Below, piece by piece: positions 16,685 through 26,959 of a DNA stretch of 64,000 nt (positions are counted from its first letter, which is position 1; every line of letters starts with the position of its first letter). Both the position numbers and the translations under genes were made by a program. The notes below the pieces were generated by a model, which saw only the letters and a list, made by a program, of their open reading frames with translations, was not told where the DNA came from and made no database searches. The DNA lies in contig NZ_JAUKPO010000001.1 in NCBI RefSeq assembly GCF_030503435.1, positions 1 to 64,000 of the forward strand, written 5' to 3'. The DNA comes from Rhodocytophaga aerolata. Lineage in GTDB: Bacteria > Bacteroidota > Bacteroidia > Cytophagales > 172606-1.

Positions 16685-17083
16685 ATGGCACAAGTAAAAA
16701 CAGAACAAGAGATGTTTCCCCTGGTGAAAGGCTGGCTTGAGAGTGGCTTGACCCAAAGACAATTCTGCGCAACTCATCAACTGCCGGTACATATTTTAGC
16801 CTATTGGGTAGGCAGGTATCGCAAAGCACACCTAGAGGATACCACTCCTTCCACCAAAGCAAGAGCAGAAAAAGTAGTAGCTACGACCAGTAAGGCTGCC
16901 AAAAAAGTAATGATCCCTGATAGTACGCAAGGATTCATTCGCCTTACCCCGCCACCTCCCTCACCGGCACCAATAGCTACAGGGAGTATGGAAGTGGTTC
17001 TGCCTACAGGTGCAGTCATCCGCTTTTCTACCACTGTTCCGGTCAGTTACCTCACAGAACTACTCTCTGCATGTTCGCAGTAA
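16685..17083 (+). CDS. tnpA: IS66 accessory protein TnpA (second copy)
   Basis: A 132-residue TnpA with the same helix-turn-helix start (EMFPLVKGWLESGLTQRQFC...ILAYWVGRYRKAH) and C-terminal strand (MEVVLPTGAVIRFSTTVP) as the 886-1203 copy, separated by a longer Ala/Lys-rich linker. It overlaps tnpB by 13 bp. It is still open, but the element has lost its transposase, so it probably has no transposition role unless it acts on related copies in trans. Confidence 0.8.
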   Translation: MAQVKTEQEMFPLVKGWLESGLTQRQFCATHQLPVHILAYWVGRYRKAHLEDTTPSTKARAEKVVATTSKAAKKVMIPDSTQGFIRLTPPPPSPAPIATGSMEVVLPTGAVIRFSTTVPVSYLTELLSACSQ

Positions 17084-17412
17084 CGGCTTCACAGCGGTTT
17101 TTCCTTTACTTACAGCCGGTGGACATGCGAAAATCATTTGATGCGCTGAGTGGTATTGTTACGGGAGCCATGGGTAAAGACGCTTTATCTGGTGATGTGT
17201 ATATATTCATAGGCAAGAGCCGGGATAAGATTAAACTCCTTGTATGGGAAAAAGGTGGTTTTGTTTTGTACTACAAGCGGCTGGAATCCGGCACCTTTCA
17301 CTTACCCAAACGGCAAGACGGTAGTTTGTCCTACAGTGAACTATGCCTGCTGATCGAAGGGGTGGAAGTAGAAGTTACCCACCGCCGTAAGCGCTATGTG
17401 CGGGTGCAATAA
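17071..17412 (+). CDS. tnpB: IS66 ORF2 protein TnpB (second copy)
   Basis: A 113-residue TnpB, nearly identical to the 1191-1553 product over its whole length (PVDMRKSFDALSGIV, GDVYIFIGKSRDKIKLLVWEK). Strong protein conservation despite many silent DNA differences from the other copy suggests each element was under selection for transposition before this one decayed. Confidence 0.85.
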   Translation: MFAVTASQRFFLYLQPVDMRKSFDALSGIVTGAMGKDALSGDVYIFIGKSRDKIKLLVWEKGGFVLYYKRLESGTFHLPKRQDGSLSYSELCLLIEGVEVEVTHRRKRYVRVQ

Positions 17413-17464
17413 AAAACCACTACGGCTGCTTGACTAAGCCCTAGCTAAGGTGTAGCTTTCTCGT

Positions 17465-17985
17465 ATGGATGAAAGTTCTTCTCTTCCTCACTCTGCTCAA
17501 CAGATCTCGCACCTACGGGAGGTGAATGCCCGCCTGCAGGCCCAAAATGAGCAGCTATTAGCCGAGAAACTACTCTTGTTAGAGGAGCTCAAAGAGCTCA
17601 AACGGGTTGTGTTCGGCCAGAAACGCGAACGTTTTGTGCCGGCTACACCTCCTAATCAACTTTCTCTCCAATTAGAAGGCGACTTAAAAGAACCCCCAGT
17701 AGTCGTTGGGCAGACGGTGCAGTATGAGCGGGTGCAAAGACAAGCAGCCAAGGTAGCCATACGGCAGCCATTTCCTGCGCATCTGCCCCGGATGGATTTG
17801 CTCATAGAACCAGGTATTGATGTGTCGGGGATGCATAAAATCGGCGAAGAGATTACTTAGGAACTCGACTTAAAACCGGCTTCTCTATTTGTCAGAAGAT
17901 GGACCGCAGACTAGTGTCAGCACTAGGGTCCACATTCGTCCCCGCTATGTAAGTTGGAAGAAACATTCCATATCGCTCCACACTT
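17465..17985 (+). pseudogene. tnpC: IS66 transposase TnpC, truncated and interrupted
   Basis: The first 131 codons carry the coiled coil (REVNARLQAQNEQLLAEK) and the FGQKRERFVPATPP region, ending at a TAG (17858-17860) where the other copy has Glu. In-frame similarity continues (ELDLKPASLFVRR), is broken by an inserted bulged palindrome at about 17902-17932, resumes as IRPRYVS, shifts frame again (EETFHIAPH), and then ends. All catalytic residues are missing. Confidence 0.8.
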
Positions 17986-18048
17986 TTACTGCCACCTTTG
18001 ATCCATCATACTTTCTAGACCTCAACCATGATTTTTTCTTTTCAACAA

Positions 18049-21000
18049 CTACACTTTCTTTTCCTTAACAGTATCGTATTCCAGTCCGCTATTGGCTTCT
18101 CCATGACCATTCTGTACTCTGCGGCCCAGCCAGGTAAATACCGCTCCATTCATCCAACGAGTTCGATGCCATGAACGCTTGACGATAACACCTGACCGTG
18201 GCACCTCTTCCTCGTGCAGGAAATAAGGCCCCCAGGTGTCGGTGGTAGGATCATAGCCTGTACGCAGTAATTCAGTGCGTGGACGAATACGCTTAGGGGC
18301 CTGGCCTGGGATCAAACGGGGCATTGCCGCCCTGCGGAGTTGGATCTGACGACTGTTAACCCCTCCTTTGCGCATAGGAATGAAGGGAATCCAGTGTTCG
18401 GGTACGGTAGTTCCTAATTGATATTGGATCTCCGCATTATTAGGTGCGGGAGGTGGAGATGCAGGAGGTGGTGTGGTGATACTTACCAGGTAATTATACA
18501 GCTTACGTGAGGCATCCCATCCCTCCTCGTGACCTCCCAGCCCATCCGGAATAACTATTTCGATACCCCACACCATATTGGCCATTTCATCACGGAGTAG
18601 ATTTACATGTTCAACTGGTTCACTTTCCATTGTACGTACCACAGCTGGAGGAACGTACAACCGGGTATCTGCAGATCCTGAGATAAAATCTCTGCGTTTG
18701 AGATTAAACATCGACCATCGCTTCCAATCTGTGTTATCACCAGACCCAGCGGCCTGTACTGATGTATATTGCCCAAAAACATCCTGCACTACCAGGTTGT
18801 GTATGTTACACAAACTACCCACCTCCACATCATAGGGTAACAACATCCAATCGTTGCTGTAGATCAAAGCAAACTCTGCTAACAGTAACTTAGGAATTTC
18901 ATTAATATTGGCTTTGATAGACCCAATATCTACTTTGAAATCTTCAAATTGCCACCAACGAGGGAGAGGCATACCAGGAAATGATAGGTCTGATGGCAAC
19001 ACTGAGATCAACTTCCGCTGAACCAGGCTTAGATCTGGTGTGCCACTGGCGAGCGAGCTATGGTATTTTGAGGCATCAATTTCAAAATCAAAGCTGAACC
19101 AATCCAGGCGTCCACTGGCATATTCAGTGGTGGTCAGGATGGTAGTAGAGGATGTGCCGGAAGGAGCAGAACTATGGAACTGGTACTCCAATTGAGATGG
19201 ATTCCATGCAGAGTCTGCCGCAGTTACCGGCTGATTATATACCGTCTCAAACCAGGTCATAAAAGCCGTAGCCGCATCATTGACTCGATTGAGTGCTGTA
19301 GCATTCGTGGTGGAGGAAACTAAAGAAGATGCTACAGTACCCTCCTTGAGGATTCTGTAAACAGCGCCCCCATCTAACATTCTGCCTATTCCGATGGCAG
19401 CGTATGTTTTTAATAAGGCAGGATTGCTATATATTTCCGGGAATTGCTCAGCAGGCGTGGGTAAGGTAAACTGCAGGGAACCGGTATTACGAAAATCTGA
19501 CTTGATACCATCTATCGTAGACTGCGGTATGGCTCCGGGAATTTCCGACAGTTTAGCCTGTATCAACCGCCCAAAATGACGTCCCATTTCCTGTCGCATG
19601 GTCAAATCAATTTGCACTGGTTCGCGCTCTACAACTGTCTCCATCGGGATGGTATTCTGATAAGCTTTGGCTGTATCACCTCTCAATGAATACCGGTTTA
19701 CCTGGGTGGTTTCCATGTCAACTCGCATTTCCATGGCAGAACCCGTATCTTCCCCTTTAAATTCCCCAAATTGCCACTGGCGGCTCAGAAACCACAGGGA
19801 ATCCCGCACTTCGGCACGCAGAGCGCGGGAGAAATCCTGTGTTCTGGGTCTGGCTTCCAGACGGTTCCACGAAAGAAGAGCAGGCCGGTGCAACTCCATA
19901 CCTACCTGGAGGAGCAATTGATCTATAAACCGGTCTGTCACAAAAGCTGAAGATACACGGTAGGTAAAATACGCTTTATCATTCTCTTGCCCTTCAAGCA
20001 TCCGGTTTACCAATTGTGTATCTTCATTCTCAATAAGTGCAAAAAAGGTAGTAAATTGCACCTTATTGACCATATTCTCACGAAACTCAACTGTATCTCC
20101 CTCGAAGACACCATTCTTGTATTCTTTCAGCCCAATAAATTGTGAAAAGCGTTGGAACCTGCTTTTTACAGGTCCTTCTTTAAGGGTATAATAAGCCAGG
20201 AGGTTCCAGGTCAGCGATCGCTTAGCATCGTAATCCATAGCATAGGCATCCGAATTCCCAGTAAGTGAGGCGGGAGGAGAGAAGTCAGTATAGCGGGCAG
20301 TAAGGTCTTCCTGATCAATCCTGAAATCATCATCTTTTCCGATACGGTGATCACGAAGGTACTGGAAAGTTGAGTTCCCCAATCCCAGCAAATAGGTAGC
20401 AAATGCCTGGTTGGATTCAAGGCGCACCTTGTCATTCCCAGTATCTACTCCAGAGGGATGAAGTCTGGCATCTAACCCGGCCAATACCACCTGCATATTC
20501 ACCCAGGATGCTCCAATTTTCACTACTGCTTTTTGTCGTATGAGGGATACCGCTGCTATCAAATCCCGCTTGATACCCCATTCTACAGGAATATTAACTT
20601 CTTTGGCCCCGGGAATGACTTTATTCCAATCCAGTTTGCTTTTCTTTTGCTGCCAGGTAGGTATTTCATCATCAAAGTAAAGCTTCCGCACTGCAGTAAG
20701 TACATTGTCGGCTGCCATCCCTTTCTGTAAACCAGAAAGCTCCAGGGTACTTAGGGCAAGAATATATTGATCGAACTCCTGCCCCAGACCAGTAGGTACA
20801 GGAGCCCGGAGATGCACAAAAGTATAGACCAGGTCATGCAATTTATCTTCTCCAAAATAAGGGATATTCTCTAACTGGGACAGATCGGTAAACCTCCCGC
20901 CGAGTTTTTTTCGCTGATCCAGGATACGTTGCGCTACCTTTAGCCCAATATCGTATCCTTTGCCACCCACTCGGCCTGTTCTACGTGTAGGATCATCAAT

Positions 21001-21141
21001 GATAGGGCCTACACTTGGCTCGGCTACTGCAATGTCTTCTGCGGTACGTGCCCTGTTCAGAAAATCCAACATGGCCAGCTGGTACACGGGAAGAGCGCCT
21101 GCGGATTCTAATTTTTTAAGGATTTGTAGTGCGTCTAACAT
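18049..21141 (-). CDS. Giant-operon protein, 1030 aa, unknown function
   Basis: The last gene of the nine-gene operon. The N-terminal region has a helix-hairpin-helix-like segment (AQRILDQRKKLGGRFTDLSQ...IPYFGEDKLHDLV, about residues 70-110), the style found in DNA-binding or protein-binding ComEA-like modules. The centre has a striking motif LEARPRTQDFSRALRAEVRD, then LWFLSRQWQFGEFKGEDTGS (about 440-480), which I recall as conserved among large uncharacterised bacterial proteins. The C-terminal part is mixed alpha/beta (LRDEMANMVWGIE). No signal peptide or transmembrane helix is visible. It starts 27 bp after the 1914-aa gene. Compositionally it matches the rest of the operon (clearly more GC-rich than the 12-16 kb genes). 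No name or reaction can be given. Confidence 0.8.
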   Translation of the reverse strand: MLDALQILKKLESAGALPVYQLAMLDFLNRARTAEDIAVAEPSVGPIIDDPTRRTGRVGGKGYDIGLKVAQRILDQRKKLGGRFTDLSQLENIPYFGEDKLHDLVYTFVHLRAPVPTGLGQEFDQYILALSTLELSGLQKGMAADNVLTAVRKLYFDDEIPTWQQKKSKLDWNKVIPGAKEVNIPVEWGIKRDLIAAVSLIRQKAVVKIGASWVNMQVVLAGLDARLHPSGVDTGNDKVRLESNQAFATYLLGLGNSTFQYLRDHRIGKDDDFRIDQEDLTARYTDFSPPASLTGNSDAYAMDYDAKRSLTWNLLAYYTLKEGPVKSRFQRFSQFIGLKEYKNGVFEGDTVEFRENMVNKVQFTTFFALIENEDTQLVNRMLEGQENDKAYFTYRVSSAFVTDRFIDQLLLQVGMELHRPALLSWNRLEARPRTQDFSRALRAEVRDSLWFLSRQWQFGEFKGEDTGSAMEMRVDMETTQVNRYSLRGDTAKAYQNTIPMETVVEREPVQIDLTMRQEMGRHFGRLIQAKLSEIPGAIPQSTIDGIKSDFRNTGSLQFTLPTPAEQFPEIYSNPALLKTYAAIGIGRMLDGGAVYRILKEGTVASSLVSSTTNATALNRVNDAATAFMTWFETVYNQPVTAADSAWNPSQLEYQFHSSAPSGTSSTTILTTTEYASGRLDWFSFDFEIDASKYHSSLASGTPDLSLVQRKLISVLPSDLSFPGMPLPRWWQFEDFKVDIGSIKANINEIPKLLLAEFALIYSNDWMLLPYDVEVGSLCNIHNLVVQDVFGQYTSVQAAGSGDNTDWKRWSMFNLKRRDFISGSADTRLYVPPAVVRTMESEPVEHVNLLRDEMANMVWGIEIVIPDGLGGHEEGWDASRKLYNYLVSITTPPPASPPPAPNNAEIQYQLGTTVPEHWIPFIPMRKGGVNSRQIQLRRAAMPRLIPGQAPKRIRPRTELLRTGYDPTTDTWGPYFLHEEEVPRSGVIVKRSWHRTRWMNGAVFTWLGRRVQNGHGEANSGLEYDTVKEKKV

Positions 21142-21168
21142 AATATATTCCGATTGAGGTTCACCCGC

Positions 21169-24100
21169 TTATTCCGGGTTTTGAAATTCAATGTTGAATT
21201 TCTTAAAGTCCTTAAGTTTTATCAGGTCGAATATGCCCGGTTTTGGTTTTTCAATGATATTACGCCCGAAGTCCAGATTGGGGGTATCCTCTGATCCACT
21301 TACTGGCGCATAGATGGCAGGCAGCACCTGGGCGTAAAAGGTTTTATTCAACTGATCGGGATCAACAGCACGTTTTTTCGCCCATTCCAGGGTTTCGGAA
21401 AGTGTATCCATCAGGTCGTCCCAAGACCAGCTACCATTCAAATCAGGGGAGACCGCCAGAAGACAAGTCTGCGGAGGTTCCGAATTTGGGTTATTGTAGT
21501 GCACTGCTACTCCTGTGTGTGCAGTTTTCTCAGGAATCTCTTCTACCCAACTGTCTAACATGATCCCCGCCTGTAATCCTATAACCGAATATCCTTCATG
21601 GGTTTGGAAAACAAAAGCAATATTGTCGTCTGGTATATCATAATCTGGTGGAAACTTCATCCCCAGCCAGCGCATAGCCACATCACCATTGCTGTCAAGC
21701 GGTTCCATGGGCAGTTGTGCCAGAGACAGCGATAGATGACTGTCCGTTCCTTTCAGTGCCTGGGAAAGGAGACCTGCCTGGTGAAAGGCACGTATGTGGC
21801 TACGCACAGGAGAAAGTCCCTGCAACCATTCCTCCTTGGCATGAGGACCGGCAAAAGCCAGGTAATCATCGTAACCAAAGGCTGCATCCAAGGAACCTTC
21901 ATTATACAGGCGATATTCCGGATATACCCGAAATGGCCGGCCAAACAAATTTTGTGCTGCCTGGCTTAATAAGGGTACTTTCTGGTCCTCTGAGACAGCA
22001 GTGGATACTTCTCCCAATAACCGCACTGCCTCCCCATGCCGAGGCTGTAGTTCGGCCAATACTCTATCGCTTAGTGCCAGTAGTTCCTCTGCTGTTGCCT
22101 CCGTAGTTTCTAAGGCCTTTTTTGGCATCGCATTCTGTGCACCGAAATTTGCGGCATTGATTAAAGCATTACGTATGGGTGTCAGTAGCTCTCCTCCCGG
22201 CTCATAAATACCAGTAGTAGAGATAATGTTTCTTATATTTGTCATCTCTGAGCTGAGGTCTGCAATTGTACCTTCCAGTCCACTTTTACCATTGCTCATC
22301 GTAAGACCAGCCACATCATTGAGGCGAGCCAACATCAGACTGGTATCCACTCCTTTGGCAGGATTGGCAGCAATCAATTCCTCTGCACCGGTAGGCAGAA
22401 GAAAGTCCTTGGGATCAAGGGCACGGCTACTTCCCAGAACCTCTTTCAACCGATCGATCAGAGATTGTAATTCAAATAGAGAAACCTGGACAGGACTGAA
22501 CCCTGAACGGTCCGTAAAGGCAATCTCAATAGTAACATTGTCGGCTGCCAATACCTCCTTCCGTATGTGATATCCAATCCGGTCTACCAATTCTATAGCT
22601 TCTCCTTGCTCTGAGGGCTGGGACAGGATATAGTATAAATCGATGGGCTCAATGCTAATATCTCCCAACGTCAAACGATCCTCATACACGGATCCGGGAG
22701 TACCGTCAAAGGCGAGAAATCGGTATCTGTAATTGACTAATAGATTTTCCTTGTCAGGCAGCATGGCAGCAAGCCAGCGATTCAGATGGGGCTCAGCTAC
22801 TGAACGTGGTGTTCCCTGTGGCGTCCATAGTTTATGTCCATTAGCGCTGAGATCAAATTGAATGCCCATCCGCTGGGATATAACATGGTAGTTCCGGGGG
22901 GTATTGATCACCTCTGGATCTACCACTACACTTTGCCCGCTCATGGCGTTAAGGGCTCCGTTGGCCCTGGTGAAGTTACCCTGCACTATCTGGTACATCG
23001 CCTCTGACATCATCAGATCATTGATAGCGTCCAGGGTATTGTGAAGCTGGGTAACCTCACTAATGATCGCTGATTTAGCCTCTCCTGTGTTGGGAAGGCC
23101 GGTCACACCGTAGGGGTAATCTGTAACTGGACTACGGCTATTCTCCACCAGAGCCAGCCCATTTACTACGTTATAGGCCTCAGCCGTATCAATACTGGTC
23201 ACCCCATTACTTCCGGTCACCCTACCAGCTACCAAAGGAAATTTTAATCTGATTTCCAGAATGAATGCATCCAGTCCTATATCCCGGTCGTGCAGGCCTC
23301 GTTCGAATTGATAACCCAGCAGAGCACCCAATTCCTGCCCGTTTTTTAAACCTTCAAGAAAAAACAGGGCCCGGCGTACGCGATCTGAGCTTAAGTTAAC
23401 AGCCATCGTATCGCCTGCAGAACCGGTGTTTATCTTGTGTGTTTCATAACCGGCTCTCAGTATGGCAGCTGTCGTAGCATGGTTGATCGATGGTGCATGA
23501 ATATATCCCATATTACCAGGATCGGCCCTGGGGCTATGAATGAATTTATCTTTCACCGGATCGTAAGTAATATTGCCTACTGTATCAGTGCCCAGATAAA
23601 TATATTGAGGCCCCAAGTTATCCAGGATGGGCACCTCCATGATCAGTGGGTTATCTACTATTACTGTAGATATACCCTCTTTGATGCTGAGCCTTTTACC
23701 TCCGGTTACCATGAGATTTTCGACAGTGGCATCATTTGAATTACCTGGATTATCCATCGACGCAGTTGAGGCAGAGCCGCCAGTCGTTTCGTCAGTCACA
23801 CGAATTTTTCCCTTCAGGCTTTCCCTGAACAACCAGGGTTTAACAGGCGTTATTTTGCCTGGAATGTCCACCCCTTCTACTATAATATCTTTGAACCCCG
23901 GTACCAGAATTTCATCGGGTTGAATACTGACTTCTCTGTAATGTATACCCTTGAAGCTTCCGGGCCGCAAGTCTTCCAGCCAGGAAAAAGCTCCCAAATA
24001 GATTCCGGTGGTCCTTTGTTCCCCACCCCTCCGCTGTTGATGAAGACGTTCCAGCACCAGGCTGTAAAACCAGGCGTCAAGGCGGTAAGATGCCAAGTCT

Positions 24101-26913
24101 ACATGTTCGGCAAAGCACCTTTCCAGTCGGGCTGTGGGAAGATCTTTCAGGCATTGCATACCCGATATCAATTCTTTTATTTCCAGTAGATCCGGGTCAA
24201 CAGTCGGCTTCAAAATTTCCTTATAAATGTGTTCCGAGAGGGTGACGTCTTTCAGGAATTCATATCTTTCGGTGAGGATTTTGGTCTTACTGACGGTTGT
24301 TTTAAGGGTAGCCATCACATTTTCCACTTCCCGGGCAATATCTTCCTCAAATTTGGACGTAGCTTCCGCTTTCAACCAGGACTTGAAAACTGCTTTTTCT
24401 GTATTGAGCAATTTCAGGTTCATTCCTTCCAGCACTCCTGTGGCAGCCCGGCGCTCGAATTCCTCCTGCACCTTCTGATTCAGTTCTTTTTCCAGTTGCA
24501 TCCCATGTCTGAAATGGACTTGTGCCCTGACAAGGTTTCTCATCTCAGGTGAGGCCTGTCCCTGCACACTCACATTCATAAGTTCAGTATCAAGGAAAGC
24601 GGTGTTATCCAGTACACCATGATTTACCAAAATCGTCACTCCTGTACGAACATATTCCAGTAAGGCGGCATGCCGCAGCATCAGATACAACAAAGCTGTA
24701 GGCGGAGGGGCACCAGTTGCTCCGATATTGGAAAAGTTTTCAGCTTTGATCTCTTCCCAGTTACTCTGAATCAGCCAGTCAATATAGTTTTCTTCATTGC
24801 TACCCAAAGCCTGGATCGTGCGTAATTCTGAAAGGGGCAGGGTATCGATCACCGGACCGTTAAGATACTTATGCTCATTAACATAGTAAACATCAAAGAG
24901 GCGGGGTGGAAAAATGAAGTCAAAATTCTGATCTCCAAAGAGTTGAAGGAAATTCAGCGATGTAGCATAGGGAGCTGCAGTTGGTTTAACAAATACGCCC
25001 TTGATGATAGCACTGTAATTGTAGAGGTTCCAGAGGAAGTAAGGACCGGCAATAAAGCGCTGATAAAATTCAACGCTGGAAGCATGGAGCCCCATAATAC
25101 TGAGAAACTTATCATCAGCGTTGGCTCCTGTGGTGGCGGAACCCGCATGTTTGGTTTGTTGGACGAGTGAATCCCAGGTTGATTCCATATTTTTCAGTAC
25201 CTTCTCAAACATATTCCCCAGGAATACATCATTGGGAGTGTTGTCTTTATACTTCCATTTAGTAAAGGCTGTGACAGGTAAGATACCGTACGGCTGATCA
25301 TCAACCCTGATGGCAGGTATCCTACCGCGTCCCAATATATACTGGTTGAAGTGATTCCGTGTGCGGGAAATATCAATGGTGGAAAAAATGGGATGCATCA
25401 TTTGTGATAGATAATACCCTAAGGTAGTTGGCCACAATGCCCGGTTCATGCATATGGCTTCCCTGATATCAGCGCGGTCGGCATGGCGGATATGCTGGAC
25501 CACATCGTAGGAAATGCCCAACGCATCAGCCAAGCGCTGACCATCGGTTTGATCCAGGTCATTGGAAGTTTCAGTGAAGAGGGGATCCTCTAATTCGAGA
25601 TCAAAAAGATCCTCTTCGTCACTGTTGTAAGCTGTATATCCTGATTTGGCATCCTCAGTGTTATTGGTAGGAGTACCCTGTGGCACAATAGAAAACCCTC
25701 CATGTGTATAATGATGATTATTGATCAGTTCTTCCAGCAATGCTTGTCCTTCTTCTTGATTTGCAGATATTTTTACGCCAAGAATTAAAATTTTGTCAAA
25801 CCCTATGAACCTCTCCGAGCCCAGCAGGGGTACACGGATACCCATTCCGATTTTTTCAGCCTCTTCAAAATCATGCATCCAACGCAGCTTTTCTGCCAAA
25901 GTGAGGCCGCTGTCCTTACTTTCTATCTCATTTTCAGCAGCCTGAGGATCAATACTGAGCTGTAAGGAATCAGGTATGGGTTCTCCCACCACCTCACGGA
26001 AATGACCGCCTGTATAGAGGCGGACTACAAACCGCTCAGGCAATACTTTTGAATGCGGTGCCTGACTCCATGCGCTTTCTTTTACCGGAAGGGTAGGAAA
26101 TATCGGATCAACCGGAAGGTCCAGATCCGGATCTATCGTAGAAGCTGGTTTATCTTGTGAATTGGTGGGTTCCATTTGCTTGGCAATCCAGGCTGCCCGT
26201 TCCGGTCCACGACCCGATACTAACCCCCGCCACGCCCCAATTCGTAATGCCTCGTCCTCTCCAGCATACCAGATGTGAACCCAAAAAGTTTTAGCAGCCT
26301 CAATCTCACTGGGTGTAAGGGCTTCTTCGTGGGTATGCACGGCGATATCATCCGGAAAGATACGGACCCATAATTCATGTGCATCATCAATCACTGGAAG
26401 TGCTTTTCGGCTTTCAAATAAGTCTTTCACCTGAAAGGAAAGCGGCTGGGAAACTGCCCGCCCTCCCACTACAGTAAATGCTGAGGCTTCGGTTCTTCTC
26501 CTGGTTTTATCCCGGCTCACCCGGACAATATGTTTGATGGTCATAAACCGGGCCTCTATCCGTACAGGCATCAAAAATACAGGATAAGCATCATCCAGTT
26601 GAGTAATCTGATCGCGTGGATCGGTAGAAAGGAGGAGTTCATCTATCAGGCGGGAAATATCAGCTTCGGTGTTAGCTACCTCTGACCTGATGGTGGTTAC
26701 CTTATCGGCAAGCTTTTTCTGATTGGCATTCAACAGGTTCACCGTCCTGCGATTTGCTCCAGAGCCTTTCGATAATTCCTGCTTTAGGGATCGTTCTATA
26801 GTGGCCAGTTCGGCGATAGTTTTTTGAAGGTTCCGCTGTTTTTTCTGCAATAGCTTTCTGCTAGAGGAAGCCTTTTTTTGAAGCGAAATGAACTTTGTTT
26901 TATTGATAGCCAT
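21169..26913 (-). CDS. Giant-operon protein, 1914 aa, unknown function
   Basis: The largest protein of the window. Residues 1-95 form a long coiled coil (QKKASSSRKLLQKKQRNLQ, EVANTEADISRLIDELL). It is followed by a beta-rich domain (FPVFLMPVRIEARF) with the conserved segment LWVRIFPDDIAVHTHEEALT and RAAWIAKQM. A long helical middle follows. Near the C-terminus lie HEGYSVIGLQAGIMLDSWVE and TGVAVHYNNPNSEPPQTCLL, patterns I have seen in other uncharacterised giant proteins but cannot name. No signal peptide, membrane helix or catalytic signature is evident. It is preceded by a 46-bp gap and followed by a 27-bp gap within the operon. A structural or scaffold role, perhaps with the 1017- and 1030-aa proteins, is inferred only from size, coiled coil and context. 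Confidence 0.8.
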   Translation of the reverse strand: MAINKTKFISLQKKASSSRKLLQKKQRNLQKTIAELATIERSLKQELSKGSGANRRTVNLLNANQKKLADKVTTIRSEVANTEADISRLIDELLLSTDPRDQITQLDDAYPVFLMPVRIEARFMTIKHIVRVSRDKTRRRTEASAFTVVGGRAVSQPLSFQVKDLFESRKALPVIDDAHELWVRIFPDDIAVHTHEEALTPSEIEAAKTFWVHIWYAGEDEALRIGAWRGLVSGRGPERAAWIAKQMEPTNSQDKPASTIDPDLDLPVDPIFPTLPVKESAWSQAPHSKVLPERFVVRLYTGGHFREVVGEPIPDSLQLSIDPQAAENEIESKDSGLTLAEKLRWMHDFEEAEKIGMGIRVPLLGSERFIGFDKILILGVKISANQEEGQALLEELINNHHYTHGGFSIVPQGTPTNNTEDAKSGYTAYNSDEEDLFDLELEDPLFTETSNDLDQTDGQRLADALGISYDVVQHIRHADRADIREAICMNRALWPTTLGYYLSQMMHPIFSTIDISRTRNHFNQYILGRGRIPAIRVDDQPYGILPVTAFTKWKYKDNTPNDVFLGNMFEKVLKNMESTWDSLVQQTKHAGSATTGANADDKFLSIMGLHASSVEFYQRFIAGPYFLWNLYNYSAIIKGVFVKPTAAPYATSLNFLQLFGDQNFDFIFPPRLFDVYYVNEHKYLNGPVIDTLPLSELRTIQALGSNEENYIDWLIQSNWEEIKAENFSNIGATGAPPPTALLYLMLRHAALLEYVRTGVTILVNHGVLDNTAFLDTELMNVSVQGQASPEMRNLVRAQVHFRHGMQLEKELNQKVQEEFERRAATGVLEGMNLKLLNTEKAVFKSWLKAEATSKFEEDIAREVENVMATLKTTVSKTKILTERYEFLKDVTLSEHIYKEILKPTVDPDLLEIKELISGMQCLKDLPTARLERCFAEHVDLASYRLDAWFYSLVLERLHQQRRGGEQRTTGIYLGAFSWLEDLRPGSFKGIHYREVSIQPDEILVPGFKDIIVEGVDIPGKITPVKPWLFRESLKGKIRVTDETTGGSASTASMDNPGNSNDATVENLMVTGGKRLSIKEGISTVIVDNPLIMEVPILDNLGPQYIYLGTDTVGNITYDPVKDKFIHSPRADPGNMGYIHAPSINHATTAAILRAGYETHKINTGSAGDTMAVNLSSDRVRRALFFLEGLKNGQELGALLGYQFERGLHDRDIGLDAFILEIRLKFPLVAGRVTGSNGVTSIDTAEAYNVVNGLALVENSRSPVTDYPYGVTGLPNTGEAKSAIISEVTQLHNTLDAINDLMMSEAMYQIVQGNFTRANGALNAMSGQSVVVDPEVINTPRNYHVISQRMGIQFDLSANGHKLWTPQGTPRSVAEPHLNRWLAAMLPDKENLLVNYRYRFLAFDGTPGSVYEDRLTLGDISIEPIDLYYILSQPSEQGEAIELVDRIGYHIRKEVLAADNVTIEIAFTDRSGFSPVQVSLFELQSLIDRLKEVLGSSRALDPKDFLLPTGAEELIAANPAKGVDTSLMLARLNDVAGLTMSNGKSGLEGTIADLSSEMTNIRNIISTTGIYEPGGELLTPIRNALINAANFGAQNAMPKKALETTEATAEELLALSDRVLAELQPRHGEAVRLLGEVSTAVSEDQKVPLLSQAAQNLFGRPFRVYPEYRLYNEGSLDAAFGYDDYLAFAGPHAKEEWLQGLSPVRSHIRAFHQAGLLSQALKGTDSHLSLSLAQLPMEPLDSNGDVAMRWLGMKFPPDYDIPDDNIAFVFQTHEGYSVIGLQAGIMLDSWVEEIPEKTAHTGVAVHYNNPNSEPPQTCLLAVSPDLNGSWSWDDLMDTLSETLEWAKKRAVDPDQLNKTFYAQVLPAIYAPVSGSEDTPNLDFGRNIIEKPKPGIFDLIKLKDFKKFNIEFQNPE

Positions 26914-26959
26914 AGGTCTTTTTCATTTTATTCGCGAACCAGCTTTCGGATACATCCTT

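Larger units (their letters stand above)
16612..17985 (+). mobile_element. Truncated, decayed IS66 copy inside IS21 remnant
   Basis: The left end GTATCCACCGCCTGAAGTAG is the same as at 821-840. tnpA and tnpB are intact, tnpC is damaged, and recognisable similarity ends near 17985, where unrelated DNA leads into the end of the giant operon. No right terminal repeat or target duplication is found. Protein and DNA differ throughout from the 821-3160 copy, so it is a diverged relative, not a recent duplicate. Confidence 0.8.

Noticed and set aside
821-17985. Two IS66 copies flanking 3.1-16.6 kb as a composite transposon.
   Set aside because: The copies are diverged, the right copy lacks its outer end, the left copy has its own private 8-bp duplication, and the right copy is nested in IS21. 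They inserted independently.
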